Origin: Merdiplasma sp964643295
GTDB lineage: Bacteria > Bacillota > Clostridia > Lachnospirales > Lachnospiraceae
Direction of reading: 5' to 3'
DNA length: 8,817 bases
Assembly (NCBI GenBank): GCA_964643295.1
Contig: CAZXSN010000099.1
Span: forward strand, 1 to 8,817
Of this stretch, positions 1-5,035 are shown piece by piece. A model generated the notes under the pieces. The model was not told the origin of the DNA, did not search any database, and worked only from the letters and a program-made list of their open reading frames with translations. A program made the position numbers and the translations under genes. The stretch's first letter is position 1. Every line of letters starts with the position of its first letter.

Positions 1-1
1 A

Positions 2-35
2 GGATTGTGGAAGCTGCGAAGCAGCGGAACAATCC
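2..35. repeat. Compound inverted repeat (hairpin) at the left edge
   Basis: A 34-base dyad. The outer arms are GGATTGT (2-8) and ACAATCC (29-35), perfectly complementary. The inner arms are GCTGC (13-17) and GCAGC (21-25) around a 3-base loop. A purine-rich asymmetric internal loop (GGAA opposite GGA) separates the two stems. The outer-stem, internal-loop, inner-stem design resembles repetitive extragenic palindromes rather than a simple terminator, and no T-run follows on either side. It lies just downstream of the minus-strand promoter at 58-86, so it would fold at the 5' end of that transcript. Copy number cannot be judged from this window. Confidence 0.6.
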
Positions 36-57
36 GTAATCACCTTTTGACGCCTAA

Positions 58-86
58 ATCATAATATAGACAAGACGTTTTGTCCA
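58..86 (-). promoter_or_regulatory. Sigma-A type promoter firing leftwards, with overlapping palindromic operator
   Basis: On the minus strand a -35 box TGGACA (81-86) and a -10 box TATGAT (58-63) are separated by exactly 17 bases; each matches consensus at 5 of 6 positions. The start point would be near 51, with the transcript leaving the window at base 1. Bases 69-84 form a 16-base imperfect palindrome (GACAA, then ACGT in the centre, then TTGTC; 14 of 16 positions symmetric). It covers the spacer and four bases of the -35 box, where a dimeric repressor would block polymerase. Downstream of the start there is an SD-like AAAAGGTGAT. The regulated gene lies outside the window. Confidence 0.6.
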
Positions 87-94
87 GAAATTTC

Positions 95-117
95 TCCCTG
101 GGACAGGGATTCTTTTT
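95..117 (+). terminator. Intrinsic terminator for a transcript entering from the left
   Basis: A 6-bp perfect stem TCCCTG (95-100) and CAGGGA (104-109) with a 3-base loop is followed on the plus strand by TTCTTTTT (110-117). The T-run is only on this side, so the terminator works rightwards. The stem is short but GC-rich. It would end a plus-strand transcript from beyond the left edge; one plus frame reads open from base 1 to a TAA at 37-39, but 12 codons are too few to call a gene. Confidence 0.5.
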
Positions 118-375
118 GCTCTTATTTCTGATTTTCCTGCCCTCTTTTTGCGGCGGTGACAGATGCCTTTTCTTTAAAGCCTCTCCTGCATTTGTTAGAT
201 CTTTGCCCGCTTTTCGCTTCGCGAATGGGGCACGTTCGCCTTCCTGCGGGTGAAACGAAAAGCAAAAACCTTTCTGCCCCGCCGCCTTCTCACCGCATCT
301 TTTAAGGATAGAAAGTCAATAGATTCCTTTCCGGGATTCTTTCTCCGCAAAAGGCAGGGATGAGAATCAGGGAGC
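118..375. other. Non-coding stretch with nested inverted repeats
   Basis: No ORF with a ribosome-binding site is seen here. Within 205-263 several overlapping dyads compete: GCTTTTCG (209-216) with CGAAAAGC (256-263), 8 bp perfect; CCCGC (206-210) with GCGGG (246-250); TTCGC (214-218) with GCGAA (221-225) around a TTC loop; and GCGAA (221-225) with TTCGC (235-239). A hairpin with a TTC/GAA loop on a GC-rich stem echoes the inner stem of the repeat at 2-35. The stretch lies just downstream of the DUF4230 gene, but no clear terminator for that gene is found. It could be a repeat-derived element or a structured RNA. Confidence 0.35.
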
Positions 376-1020
376 TTACAGAAATACTACCTGAAAGCCT
401 TCGAAACCAGCCATGTATTCCTCAATAATCGACTTAACGTTTTCCTCTGCCTTCTCATAGATCCCTTCGTTCTCCACCTTCGCGAGACCTTCCTCCTCCA
501 GTTCGTCAATGAGCAGCTGATACTGCTCAAAATCGATGGGATTGAGCACACTGTTCTTTTCATCGCTTTGTACCGTGTCCCAGATCAGGTAGTTACTCAG
601 CACCTCCGGCTCCGGCAGACTGATGTAGATTTTTAAGCTGTCATTATCCACTTCCGGTTTGATATCATCCAGGTCATATCCGACTTTGACAATCCCGGAG
701 CACTCTATATGTATCGTATTGGTTGTGCCCGGAATCGCGATGTCATCCAGGAAACTTCTGGTGTTCGATGCTGTTTTCGAAACCGTGTATTCCCCCGAAT
801 AGACATCCAGCTCCCCGATCTTTTTTAGCTGCACTTCTATCTCTGATTCGGTGACAATGCGTCTTTCCACTTCTCCAGGGAGTTTAAGATCAGACTCTTT
901 CGTACTCTCCACGATCTGCGCATTTTTAACATACTGCCGATCGTAGTACACCCACCCAGCACCAAAACCCAGAACAAAAACGAGAAGTACAGTCAAAACC
1001 TTTCCGATCGCCTTGAACAT
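376..1020 (-). CDS. DUF4230-type membrane-anchored protein
   Basis: A 214-residue protein of unknown function. A basic N-terminus (MFKAIGK) leads into one hydrophobic segment (about residues 6-25), giving an uncleaved anchor with the remainder outside the membrane. The middle carries a beta-rich region with the pattern GIVKVGYDLDDIKPEVDND followed by IYISLPEPEVL, which resembles the DUF4230 family. The C-terminal third is acidic and predicted helical. An ATG seven codons further upstream (1041) is possible, but the start at 1020 has AAGGAG six bases before it, so I choose 1020. The gene follows the small Lys/Ser-rich membrane protein by 11 bases, so the two are surely cotranscribed. The family assignment is from recognition only; no biochemical role is proposed. 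Confidence 0.75.
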   Translation of the reverse strand: MFKAIGKVLTVLLVFVLGFGAGWVYYDRQYVKNAQIVESTKESDLKLPGEVERRIVTESEIEVQLKKIGELDVYSGEYTVSKTASNTRSFLDDIAIPGTTNTIHIECSGIVKVGYDLDDIKPEVDNDSLKIYISLPEPEVLSNYLIWDTVQSDEKNSVLNPIDFEQYQLLIDELEEEGLAKVENEGIYEKAEENVKSIIEEYMAGFEGFQVVFL

Positions 1021-1026
1021 AACCTG

Positions 1027-1032
1027 CTCCTT
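1027..1032 (-). promoter_or_regulatory. Ribosome-binding site that fixes the DUF4230 start
   Basis: AAGGAG on the minus strand, six bases before the ATG at 1020. It abuts and shares a base with the TAA stop (1032-1034) of the upstream gene, an arrangement typical of translational coupling. The alternative upstream ATG at 1041 would lie inside the upstream gene and has no comparable site. Confidence 0.7.
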
Positions 1033-1286
1033 TAAAACCACGCAGTCAGCAGGACGACAAGATAAAACAGGACTCCTGCCGCCACAATGGCTGCCGCCGC
1101 CACAAGGAAGATGCGGACAAATTTTCCGCCCCTGGACCTCTTTCCGGAACTCTTTTTAGGCTTGCTTTTTGAGCTCTTTTCCTGAGCTTTTCTGGAAGTT
1201 TTCCCCGAACTTTTCTCAGAAGATTTTTCCGAGGTCTTTCCTGTATTCTTCTTAGGAGTATTTTTACTCGATTCTTTCTTTTCCAT
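1032..1286 (-). CDS. Small Lys/Ser-rich single-pass membrane protein
   Basis: An 84-residue protein I do not recognise. Residues 1-55 are almost entirely Lys, Ser, Thr, Glu, Gly and Arg, with imperfect K-S-S-E/G-K-T/S repeats, probably disordered and strongly basic. Residues about 57-82 form one hydrophobic segment (FVRIFLVAAAAIVAAGVLFY and following) that nearly reaches the C-terminus. By the positive-inside rule the basic tail should be cytoplasmic, making it a tail-anchored protein with a histone-H1-like cytoplasmic arm. The ribosome-binding site is weak (GGGAAAG, four bases before ATG). It precedes the DUF4230 gene by 11 bases, so they form a two-gene unit. A role in tethering nucleic acid or acidic partners to the membrane is speculation from charge alone. 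Confidence 0.65.
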   Translation of the reverse strand: MEKKESSKNTPKKNTGKTSEKSSEKSSGKTSRKAQEKSSKSKPKKSSGKRSRGGKFVRIFLVAAAAIVAAGVLFYLVVLLTAWF

Positions 1287-1472
1287 TGTCTTTCCCGCTG
1301 TCCATCTTTCTTAAGCCTACAGGCTTTCTTACGAGCTTTTCCGGCCCTGTTTCGCTTCTCTTATGTTTTCCAGGGAAGCATAGAGGATACACCTGACCGG
1401 TCGTTTTCCGGTTAGGTGTCCTGTCTAAGAGATGTTCCTTTTCTTAAACATCCTGGTATCCGCTGCCTTCCG
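1287..1472. other. Spacer between asd and the two-gene membrane unit
   Basis: This 186-base gap holds the hairpin at 1384-1422 and a short dyad AAGCCT/AGGCTT at 1313-1326. No convincing promoter for the membrane-protein pair is visible, so the pair is either driven by a promoter I cannot recognise or by read-through past the hairpin from asd. Confidence 0.4.
1384..1422. terminator. Long hairpin downstream of asd, possible terminator
   Basis: Arms ACACCTGACCGG (1389-1400) and CCGGTTAGGTGT (1408-1419) pair over 12 positions with one G-T wobble around a 7-base loop. AGGA (1384-1387) and TCCT (1419-1422) could extend the stem past a bulge. It is by far the strongest stem in the gap after asd. 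Neither side has an immediate T-run, so it is not a canonical Rho-independent terminator; it may instead be an mRNA-stabilising 3' end or a partial terminator allowing read-through. Confidence 0.45.
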
Positions 1473-2561
1473 TCAGCCTTTCTTTTCGATATATCCTTTG
1501 GCGGTTAAGGTCTCTGCGCACAGGATTGCGCCGCCGGCCGCTCCGCGCACGGTGTTGTGGGCCAGACCGATGAACTTGAAATCGTAAATCGAATCCTCCC
1601 TCAGTCGTCCGATCGAGACACCCATGCCGCGCTCGAAGTCCACATCCAGCTTAACCTGCGGACGGTTGTCGTCAGGAAGGTACTGGATGAACTGGGAGGG
1701 GGCGCTGGGAAGATTTAATTCCTGCGGAAGACCGCGATAGCTTACTAACCGAGCGATCAGCTCCTCTTTCGAGGGCTTCTTTCGGAACTTGACATATACC
1801 GCCGCCGTATGCCCGTTTAAGACCGGGACGCGGACGCACTGGCAGGTGATCTTCGGACTCTTTGCCGGAACGATCACGCCGTCTTCCACTTTCCCCCAGA
1901 TCTTTAACGGCTCCTGCTCACTTTTTTCTTCCTCGCCGCCGATGTAGGGAATGATATTCTCCACCATCTCCGGCCAGTCCGCGAACGTCTTGCCCGCGCC
2001 GGAGATCGCCTGGTAAGTACAGGCCACGACCTCAAAGGGTTCAAACTCCATCCAGGCGGTCAGAGGCGGCGTATAAGCCTGGATGGAACAGTTCGGCTTT
2101 ACGGCGATAAAGCCGTTTCTGGTGCCCAGGCGCTTCCTTTGACTCTCAATCACCTCGAAATGCTGCGGGTTGATCTCCGGGATGACCATCGGCACATCCG
2201 GGGTCCAGCGGTGAGCGCTGTTGTTGGAAACGACCGGGGTTTCCGTCTTTGCGTAGGCTTCTTCGATCTTGCGGATCTCTTCCTTGCTCATATCCACCGC
2301 GGAGAATACGAAATCCACTCCGGCGGCGACCTTTTCCACTTCGTTTAGATCCAGGACCACGAGCTTTTTGACTGCCTCCGGGATCGGTGTCTCCATCTTC
2401 CAGCGGCCGGCTACGGCCTCCTCATAGGTTTTTCCCGCACTGCGGGGACTGGCTGCCAGCGCTGTCACTTCATACCAGGGATGATTTTCCAGCAGGGAGA
2501 TAAAGCGCTGCCCTACCATGCCGGTCGCTCCCAGAATTCCTACCTTTAACTTATTCTCCAT
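1473..2561 (-). CDS. asd: Aspartate-semialdehyde dehydrogenase
   Basis: Reduces L-4-aspartyl phosphate to L-aspartate 4-semialdehyde with NADPH, the branch point to lysine/diaminopimelate, threonine and methionine; cytoplasmic. The 362-residue protein has the nucleotide-binding GATGMVG (11-17), the catalytic cysteine in KPNCS (Cys158), the QAISGAG stretch (184-190) and the substrate-binding RVPVLNGH (244-251, with Arg244 and His251). Length and NCS context fit the archaeal/fungal-like branch of the family, also found in Clostridia, rather than the E. coli type. A GTG at 2570 is in frame but overlaps the Shine-Dalgarno site; the ATG at 2561 sits eight bases from AGAGGAG, so I start there. It lies 45 bases after argH on the same strand and is probably cotranscribed. 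Confidence 0.95.
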   Translation of the reverse strand: MENKLKVGILGATGMVGQRFISLLENHPWYEVTALAASPRSAGKTYEEAVAGRWKMETPIPEAVKKLVVLDLNEVEKVAAGVDFVFSAVDMSKEEIRKIEEAYAKTETPVVSNNSAHRWTPDVPMVIPEINPQHFEVIESQRKRLGTRNGFIAVKPNCSIQAYTPPLTAWMEFEPFEVVACTYQAISGAGKTFADWPEMVENIIPYIGGEEEKSEQEPLKIWGKVEDGVIVPAKSPKITCQCVRVPVLNGHTAAVYVKFRKKPSKEELIARLVSYRGLPQELNLPSAPSQFIQYLPDDNRPQVKLDVDFERGMGVSIGRLREDSIYDFKFIGLAHNTVRGAAGGAILCAETLTAKGYIEKKG

Positions 2562-2569
2562 TGTTTTCA

Positions 2570-2576
2570 CTCCTCT
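2570..2576 (-). promoter_or_regulatory. Ribosome-binding site that fixes the asd start
   Basis: AGAGGAG on the minus strand, eight bases before the ATG at 2561. The competing in-frame GTG (2568-2570) begins at the last base of this site, so it cannot be initiated from it. Confidence 0.75.
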
Positions 2577-2606
2577 TTATGTTCTCCTGCGCTCCAGATA
2601 TCTTAT

Positions 2607-3998
2607 TTACTGGATCCTGGGATGTTTTTCCAGATAGTTGCGTTCCTGAATAATGGCTTCCTGCATGGCTTCTCTTCCGGGAGCGCCGATTGTCCGGCGC
2701 TTTTCCACACAGGTTTTTAAATCGATGGCCTCATAGATATCTTCCTCAAAAACCGGACAGATTTCTTTATATTCCTCCAGGGATAAATCGTCCAAGGAGA
2801 TCCCTTTTTCAATACAGCGAAGCACCAGCTGTCCGACGATCCCATGGGCATCGCGGAAGGGAACCCCGTGGCTGACCAGGTAGTCTGCCGCGTCTGTCGC
2901 GTTTGTGAATCCGCCTTTGGCGGAGCGCTCCATGACATCTTTGTGAAAGGTTGCCGTGGTAAGCATGCCTTTCATCAGCGAAAGGCAGCTTTTCGCGGTA
3001 TCGATCGCATCAAAGGTACCTTCCTTGTCTTCCTGCAGATCCTTATCGTAGGCTAACGGCAGTCCCTTCATCGTGGTCAGCATCGCCGTCAGCGCTCCGT
3101 AGACACGCCCGGTCTTGCCGCGGATGAGTTCCGCGATATCCGGGTTTTTCTTCTGCGGCATGATGCTGCTGCCGGTGCTGAAGCCGTCGTCCAGTTCCAC
3201 AAACCGGTATTCGTCGGTATTCCAAAGGATGATCTCCTCGCAGAGACGGCTTAAATGCATCATGATCAGGGAGAGCGCCGAAAGAAACTCGATCACGTAG
3301 TCCCGGTCGGACACGGAATCCATGCTGTTAAGGGTAGGTCCGGCAAACCCCAGGAGCTTGGCCGTATACTCGCGGTCCAGCGGATAGGTGGTGCCGGCTA
3401 AGGCCCCCGCGCCCAGCGGGCAGTAGTTCATCCGCTCATAGATATCGGATAAGCGCTCCCGGTCGCGTTTGAACATCTCAAAGTAGGCCCCCAGGTGATG
3501 CGAAAGAGTCACCGGCTGCGCCTTCTGCAGATGGGTAAAGCCCGGCAGGATGGTATCCACATGCTCCTCCATCAAAGCAAGAAGCGTACGCAGAAGACCG
3601 ATCAGCTCCTCATCGGTGGCTTTTAATTCCCTGCGGATATAGAGCCTCATATCCAGGGCTACCTGATCGTTGCGGCTGCGCCCGGTGTGCAGCTTTTTCC
3701 CGGTATCGCCGATTCGCCTGATCAGATTTGTCTCCACGAAAGTGTGGATATCCTCATACTCCTCTGTGATCGGTAAGCTCCCGTTTTCGACATCCTCCAG
3801 GATCCCCCTCAGGCCGCCGATGATCTCATCCCGATCCTGTCTGGTGAGGATCCCCTGTCTGGCCAGCATTGTCACATGGGCCATGCTGCCCTCGATATCC
3901 TCCCTGAAAAACCGTTTGTCGAAGCGGATCGACGCGTTGAAATCGGAAACCAGCTCATCGAGCTGTTTGGTAAATCTTCCGCCCCAAAGCTGTGCCAT
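2607..3998 (-). CDS. argH: Argininosuccinate lyase
   Basis: Splits argininosuccinate into arginine and fumarate, the last step of arginine synthesis; a cytoplasmic homotetramer of the fumarase/aspartase superfamily. The 463-residue protein is full length and shows the three conserved regions that build the shared active sites: HTGRSRNDQ (104-112), GFTHLQKAQP (153-162, with the conserved His156) and the flexible signature loop GSSIMPQKKNPD (276-287), which carries the catalytic serine. The N-terminal WGGRF is also typical. The start ATG has AAAGGAG about 12 bases upstream, a rather long spacing. No argG or other arg gene is adjacent in the window; instead asd follows and queH precedes. No T-box or clear promoter was found in the 160 bases upstream. 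Confidence 0.96.
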   Translation of the reverse strand: MAQLWGGRFTKQLDELVSDFNASIRFDKRFFREDIEGSMAHVTMLARQGILTRQDRDEIIGGLRGILEDVENGSLPITEEYEDIHTFVETNLIRRIGDTGKKLHTGRSRNDQVALDMRLYIRRELKATDEELIGLLRTLLALMEEHVDTILPGFTHLQKAQPVTLSHHLGAYFEMFKRDRERLSDIYERMNYCPLGAGALAGTTYPLDREYTAKLLGFAGPTLNSMDSVSDRDYVIEFLSALSLIMMHLSRLCEEIILWNTDEYRFVELDDGFSTGSSIMPQKKNPDIAELIRGKTGRVYGALTAMLTTMKGLPLAYDKDLQEDKEGTFDAIDTAKSCLSLMKGMLTTATFHKDVMERSAKGGFTNATDAADYLVSHGVPFRDAHGIVGQLVLRCIEKGISLDDLSLEEYKEICPVFEEDIYEAIDLKTCVEKRRTIGAPGREAMQEAIIQERNYLEKHPRIQ

Positions 3999-4030
3999 TG
4001 TTTAAGCTTGCTCCTTTCGGTATTGTAAAA

Positions 4031-4050
4031 CAGCCTTCTTTTTTCGGCTG
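4031..4050 (-). terminator. Weak terminator-like hairpin between queH and argH
   Basis: Arms CAGCC (4031-4035) and GGCTG (4046-4050) flank a 10-base loop; on the minus strand the stem is followed by TTTT. With only 5 bp this is marginal. A second dyad, CAGCT (4102-4106) with AGCTG (4117-4121), lies closer to queH. Together they hint at partial termination or mRNA processing between queH and argH. A -10-like TACAAT and a CATAAT lie in this gap, but neither has a matching -35 box. Confidence 0.3.
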
Positions 4051-4158
4051 ATGGGTTTCCTGTTTAAGTGTCCGGCTGATTATGTTTTGATGGGGAATTT
4101 ACAGCTGACCGGTTTTAGCTGAAAGGTTCCTTGCCCTTTAGCATGTCATTTTCCCCTC

Positions 4159-4818
4159 TCACACAGCGTCATGAACTCTTAACGCGGCCCCTTTCTCTTT
4201 TTGCCTCTCCCTCTCCCGCTGTGAATAGATGCAGCCGCAGTAATCCTGCCGGTAGAGGCCATAGAGGGAGGATAATTCCACCGAGCGCCGATAGCCGTTT
4301 TTCTTCTTAAAGTCCGCCGGGAGATGGGCAACGCCGTACTCCTGGCCCAGCTTTTCGCCGATCTCGTTTAGCTTTTGGGCGTTTTTAAGCGGGCTGATGG
4401 AAAGTGTGGTGGTAAAGTAATCATATCCGCCTTTCTTTGCCATCTCCGCCGCCTTTCGAAGCCGCAGCGAAAAGCAGGTGAAGCAGCGCTTCCCGCCCTC
4501 CGGGATGTCCTCCAGTCCCCGCACCGCAGTGAAAAACTCCTGCGGCTCATAAGGCCCTTCTATGAAACGTACCGGGTGGTCTGCCGGGAGCGCCTCAATC
4601 AGACGCTTCTGCTCTTCCACCCTCTTTTGGTATTCCTCCGGCGGGTAGATGTTCGGGTTATAGTAAAAGACGGTGATGGAAAAGTACCGGGAGAGATATT
4701 CGAGGACGTAACTGCTGCAGGGTGCGCAGCAGCTGTGCAAAAGCAGCGAAGGAACCTGTCCCGGCAATAGCCCCGCGATTATTTCGTCCAGTTCTTTCTG
4801 AAAGTTTCGTTTCTGCAT
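4159..4818 (-). CDS. queH: Epoxyqueuosine reductase QueH
   Basis: Reduces epoxyqueuosine to queuosine at the wobble position of GUN-anticodon tRNAs, replacing the unrelated cobalamin-dependent QueG. The 219-residue protein carries the cysteine pattern of the DUF208/QueH family: HSCCAPC (Cys30, Cys31, Cys34), RCFTC (Cys112, Cys115) and YCGC (Cys194, Cys196); in characterised members such cysteines hold an iron-sulfur cluster and a second metal. TTTLSISPLKN (136-146) is also typical. The frame is open upstream to a TTG at 4851, but the ATG at 4818 has AGAGGG six bases before it and gives the usual family length. It is first of a minus-strand run before argH (160 bases) and diverges from the MATE gene. 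Confidence 0.93.
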   Translation of the reverse strand: MQKRNFQKELDEIIAGLLPGQVPSLLLHSCCAPCSSYVLEYLSRYFSITVFYYNPNIYPPEEYQKRVEEQKRLIEALPADHPVRFIEGPYEPQEFFTAVRGLEDIPEGGKRCFTCFSLRLRKAAEMAKKGGYDYFTTTLSISPLKNAQKLNEIGEKLGQEYGVAHLPADFKKKNGYRRSVELSSLYGLYRQDYCGCIYSQRERERQKEKGAALRVHDAV

Positions 4819-4824
4819 TCTCTG

Positions 4825-4830
4825 CCCTCT
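4825..4830 (-). promoter_or_regulatory. Ribosome-binding site that fixes the queH start
   Basis: AGAGGG on the minus strand, six bases before the ATG at 4818. A start at the upstream TTG (4851) would add 11 basic residues not expected in the family. Confidence 0.6.
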
Positions 4831-4895
4831 TATTCGTACCTGCTCCACCAATTGTCCGTCTGTTCGTCCTTACATCTAACAGGGGCCATTTCTTC

Positions 4896-4919
4896 ACCGG
4901 AAGTGTCCGGCCTTCCGGT
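4896..4919. promoter_or_regulatory. Perfect palindrome in the queH/MATE divergent spacer
   Basis: ACCGGAAG (4896-4903) and CTTCCGGT (4912-4919) are perfect inverted repeats around an 8-base centre that itself holds another CCGG. The element lies about 38 bases upstream of the MATE -10 box and 78 bases upstream of queH. Only TTT follows on the plus side, and no gene lies upstream to be terminated in that direction, so a regulator-binding site is more likely than a terminator. In the queH transcript it could also form a leader hairpin. No preQ1 riboswitch consensus was recognised. Confidence 0.45.
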
Positions 4920-4953
4920 TTCGGCAAATCAGGTCCCCAAATTTCCCAAAAAG

Positions 4954-4962
4954 TGCTATACT
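4954..4962 (+). promoter_or_regulatory. Extended -10 promoter for the MATE gene
   Basis: TGCTATACT: TATACT (4957-4962, 5 of 6 to consensus) preceded by the TGn extension at 4954-4956. The expected -35 region (about 4934-4939) is poor, which the extended -10 may offset. Transcription would begin near 4969, giving a leader of about 67 bases that contains the hairpin CTGCCC (4989-4994) / GGGCAG (5001-5006) just before the Shine-Dalgarno site. Confidence 0.5.
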
Positions 4963-4988
4963 CAAAGCCGTACCCGTAGTTTTTCTTC

Positions 4989-5006
4989 CTGCCCTTTTTC
5001 GGGCAG
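4989..5006 (+). other. Hairpin in the 5' leader of the MATE gene
   Basis: CTGCCC (4989-4994) and GGGCAG (5001-5006) make a 6-bp perfect stem with a 6-base pyrimidine loop. It ends 14 bases before AAGGAG (5021-5026). No T-run follows, so it is not an intrinsic terminator; it may affect mRNA stability or translation. Confidence 0.4.
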
Positions 5007-5035
5007 ATTGGACACTGCAGAAGGAGAGAGTTCTC

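Noticed and set aside
1..39. C-terminal end of a plus-strand gene (12 open codons to TAA at 37-39)
   Set aside because: All of the open stretch lies in the palindromic repeat, where any frame would look similar; too short to support a gene, although the terminator at 95-117 keeps the possibility open.
3670..4005. 111-codon plus-strand frame at the 5' end of argH
   Set aside because: Antisense shadow of a highly conserved enzyme gene.
4141..4152. Tiny minus-strand frame Met-Thr-Cys-stop just after queH, behind GAGGGG
   Set aside because: Three codons; no run of control codons and no clear alternative hairpins as in a true attenuator. Most likely chance.
3999..4158. T-box or arginine-responsive leader before argH
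   Set aside because: No T-box consensus or clear specifier structure, and no convincing ArgR-type box could be recognised by eye.
4375..4770. 131-codon plus-strand frame over queH
   Set aside because: It is antisense to queH, which has its full cysteine pattern; no credible start signal or domain.
4819..4930. Possible preQ1 riboswitch upstream of queH
   Set aside because: Queuosine genes often carry one, but I find no match to the compact preQ1 aptamer pattern in the leader; only the CCGG palindrome is present.
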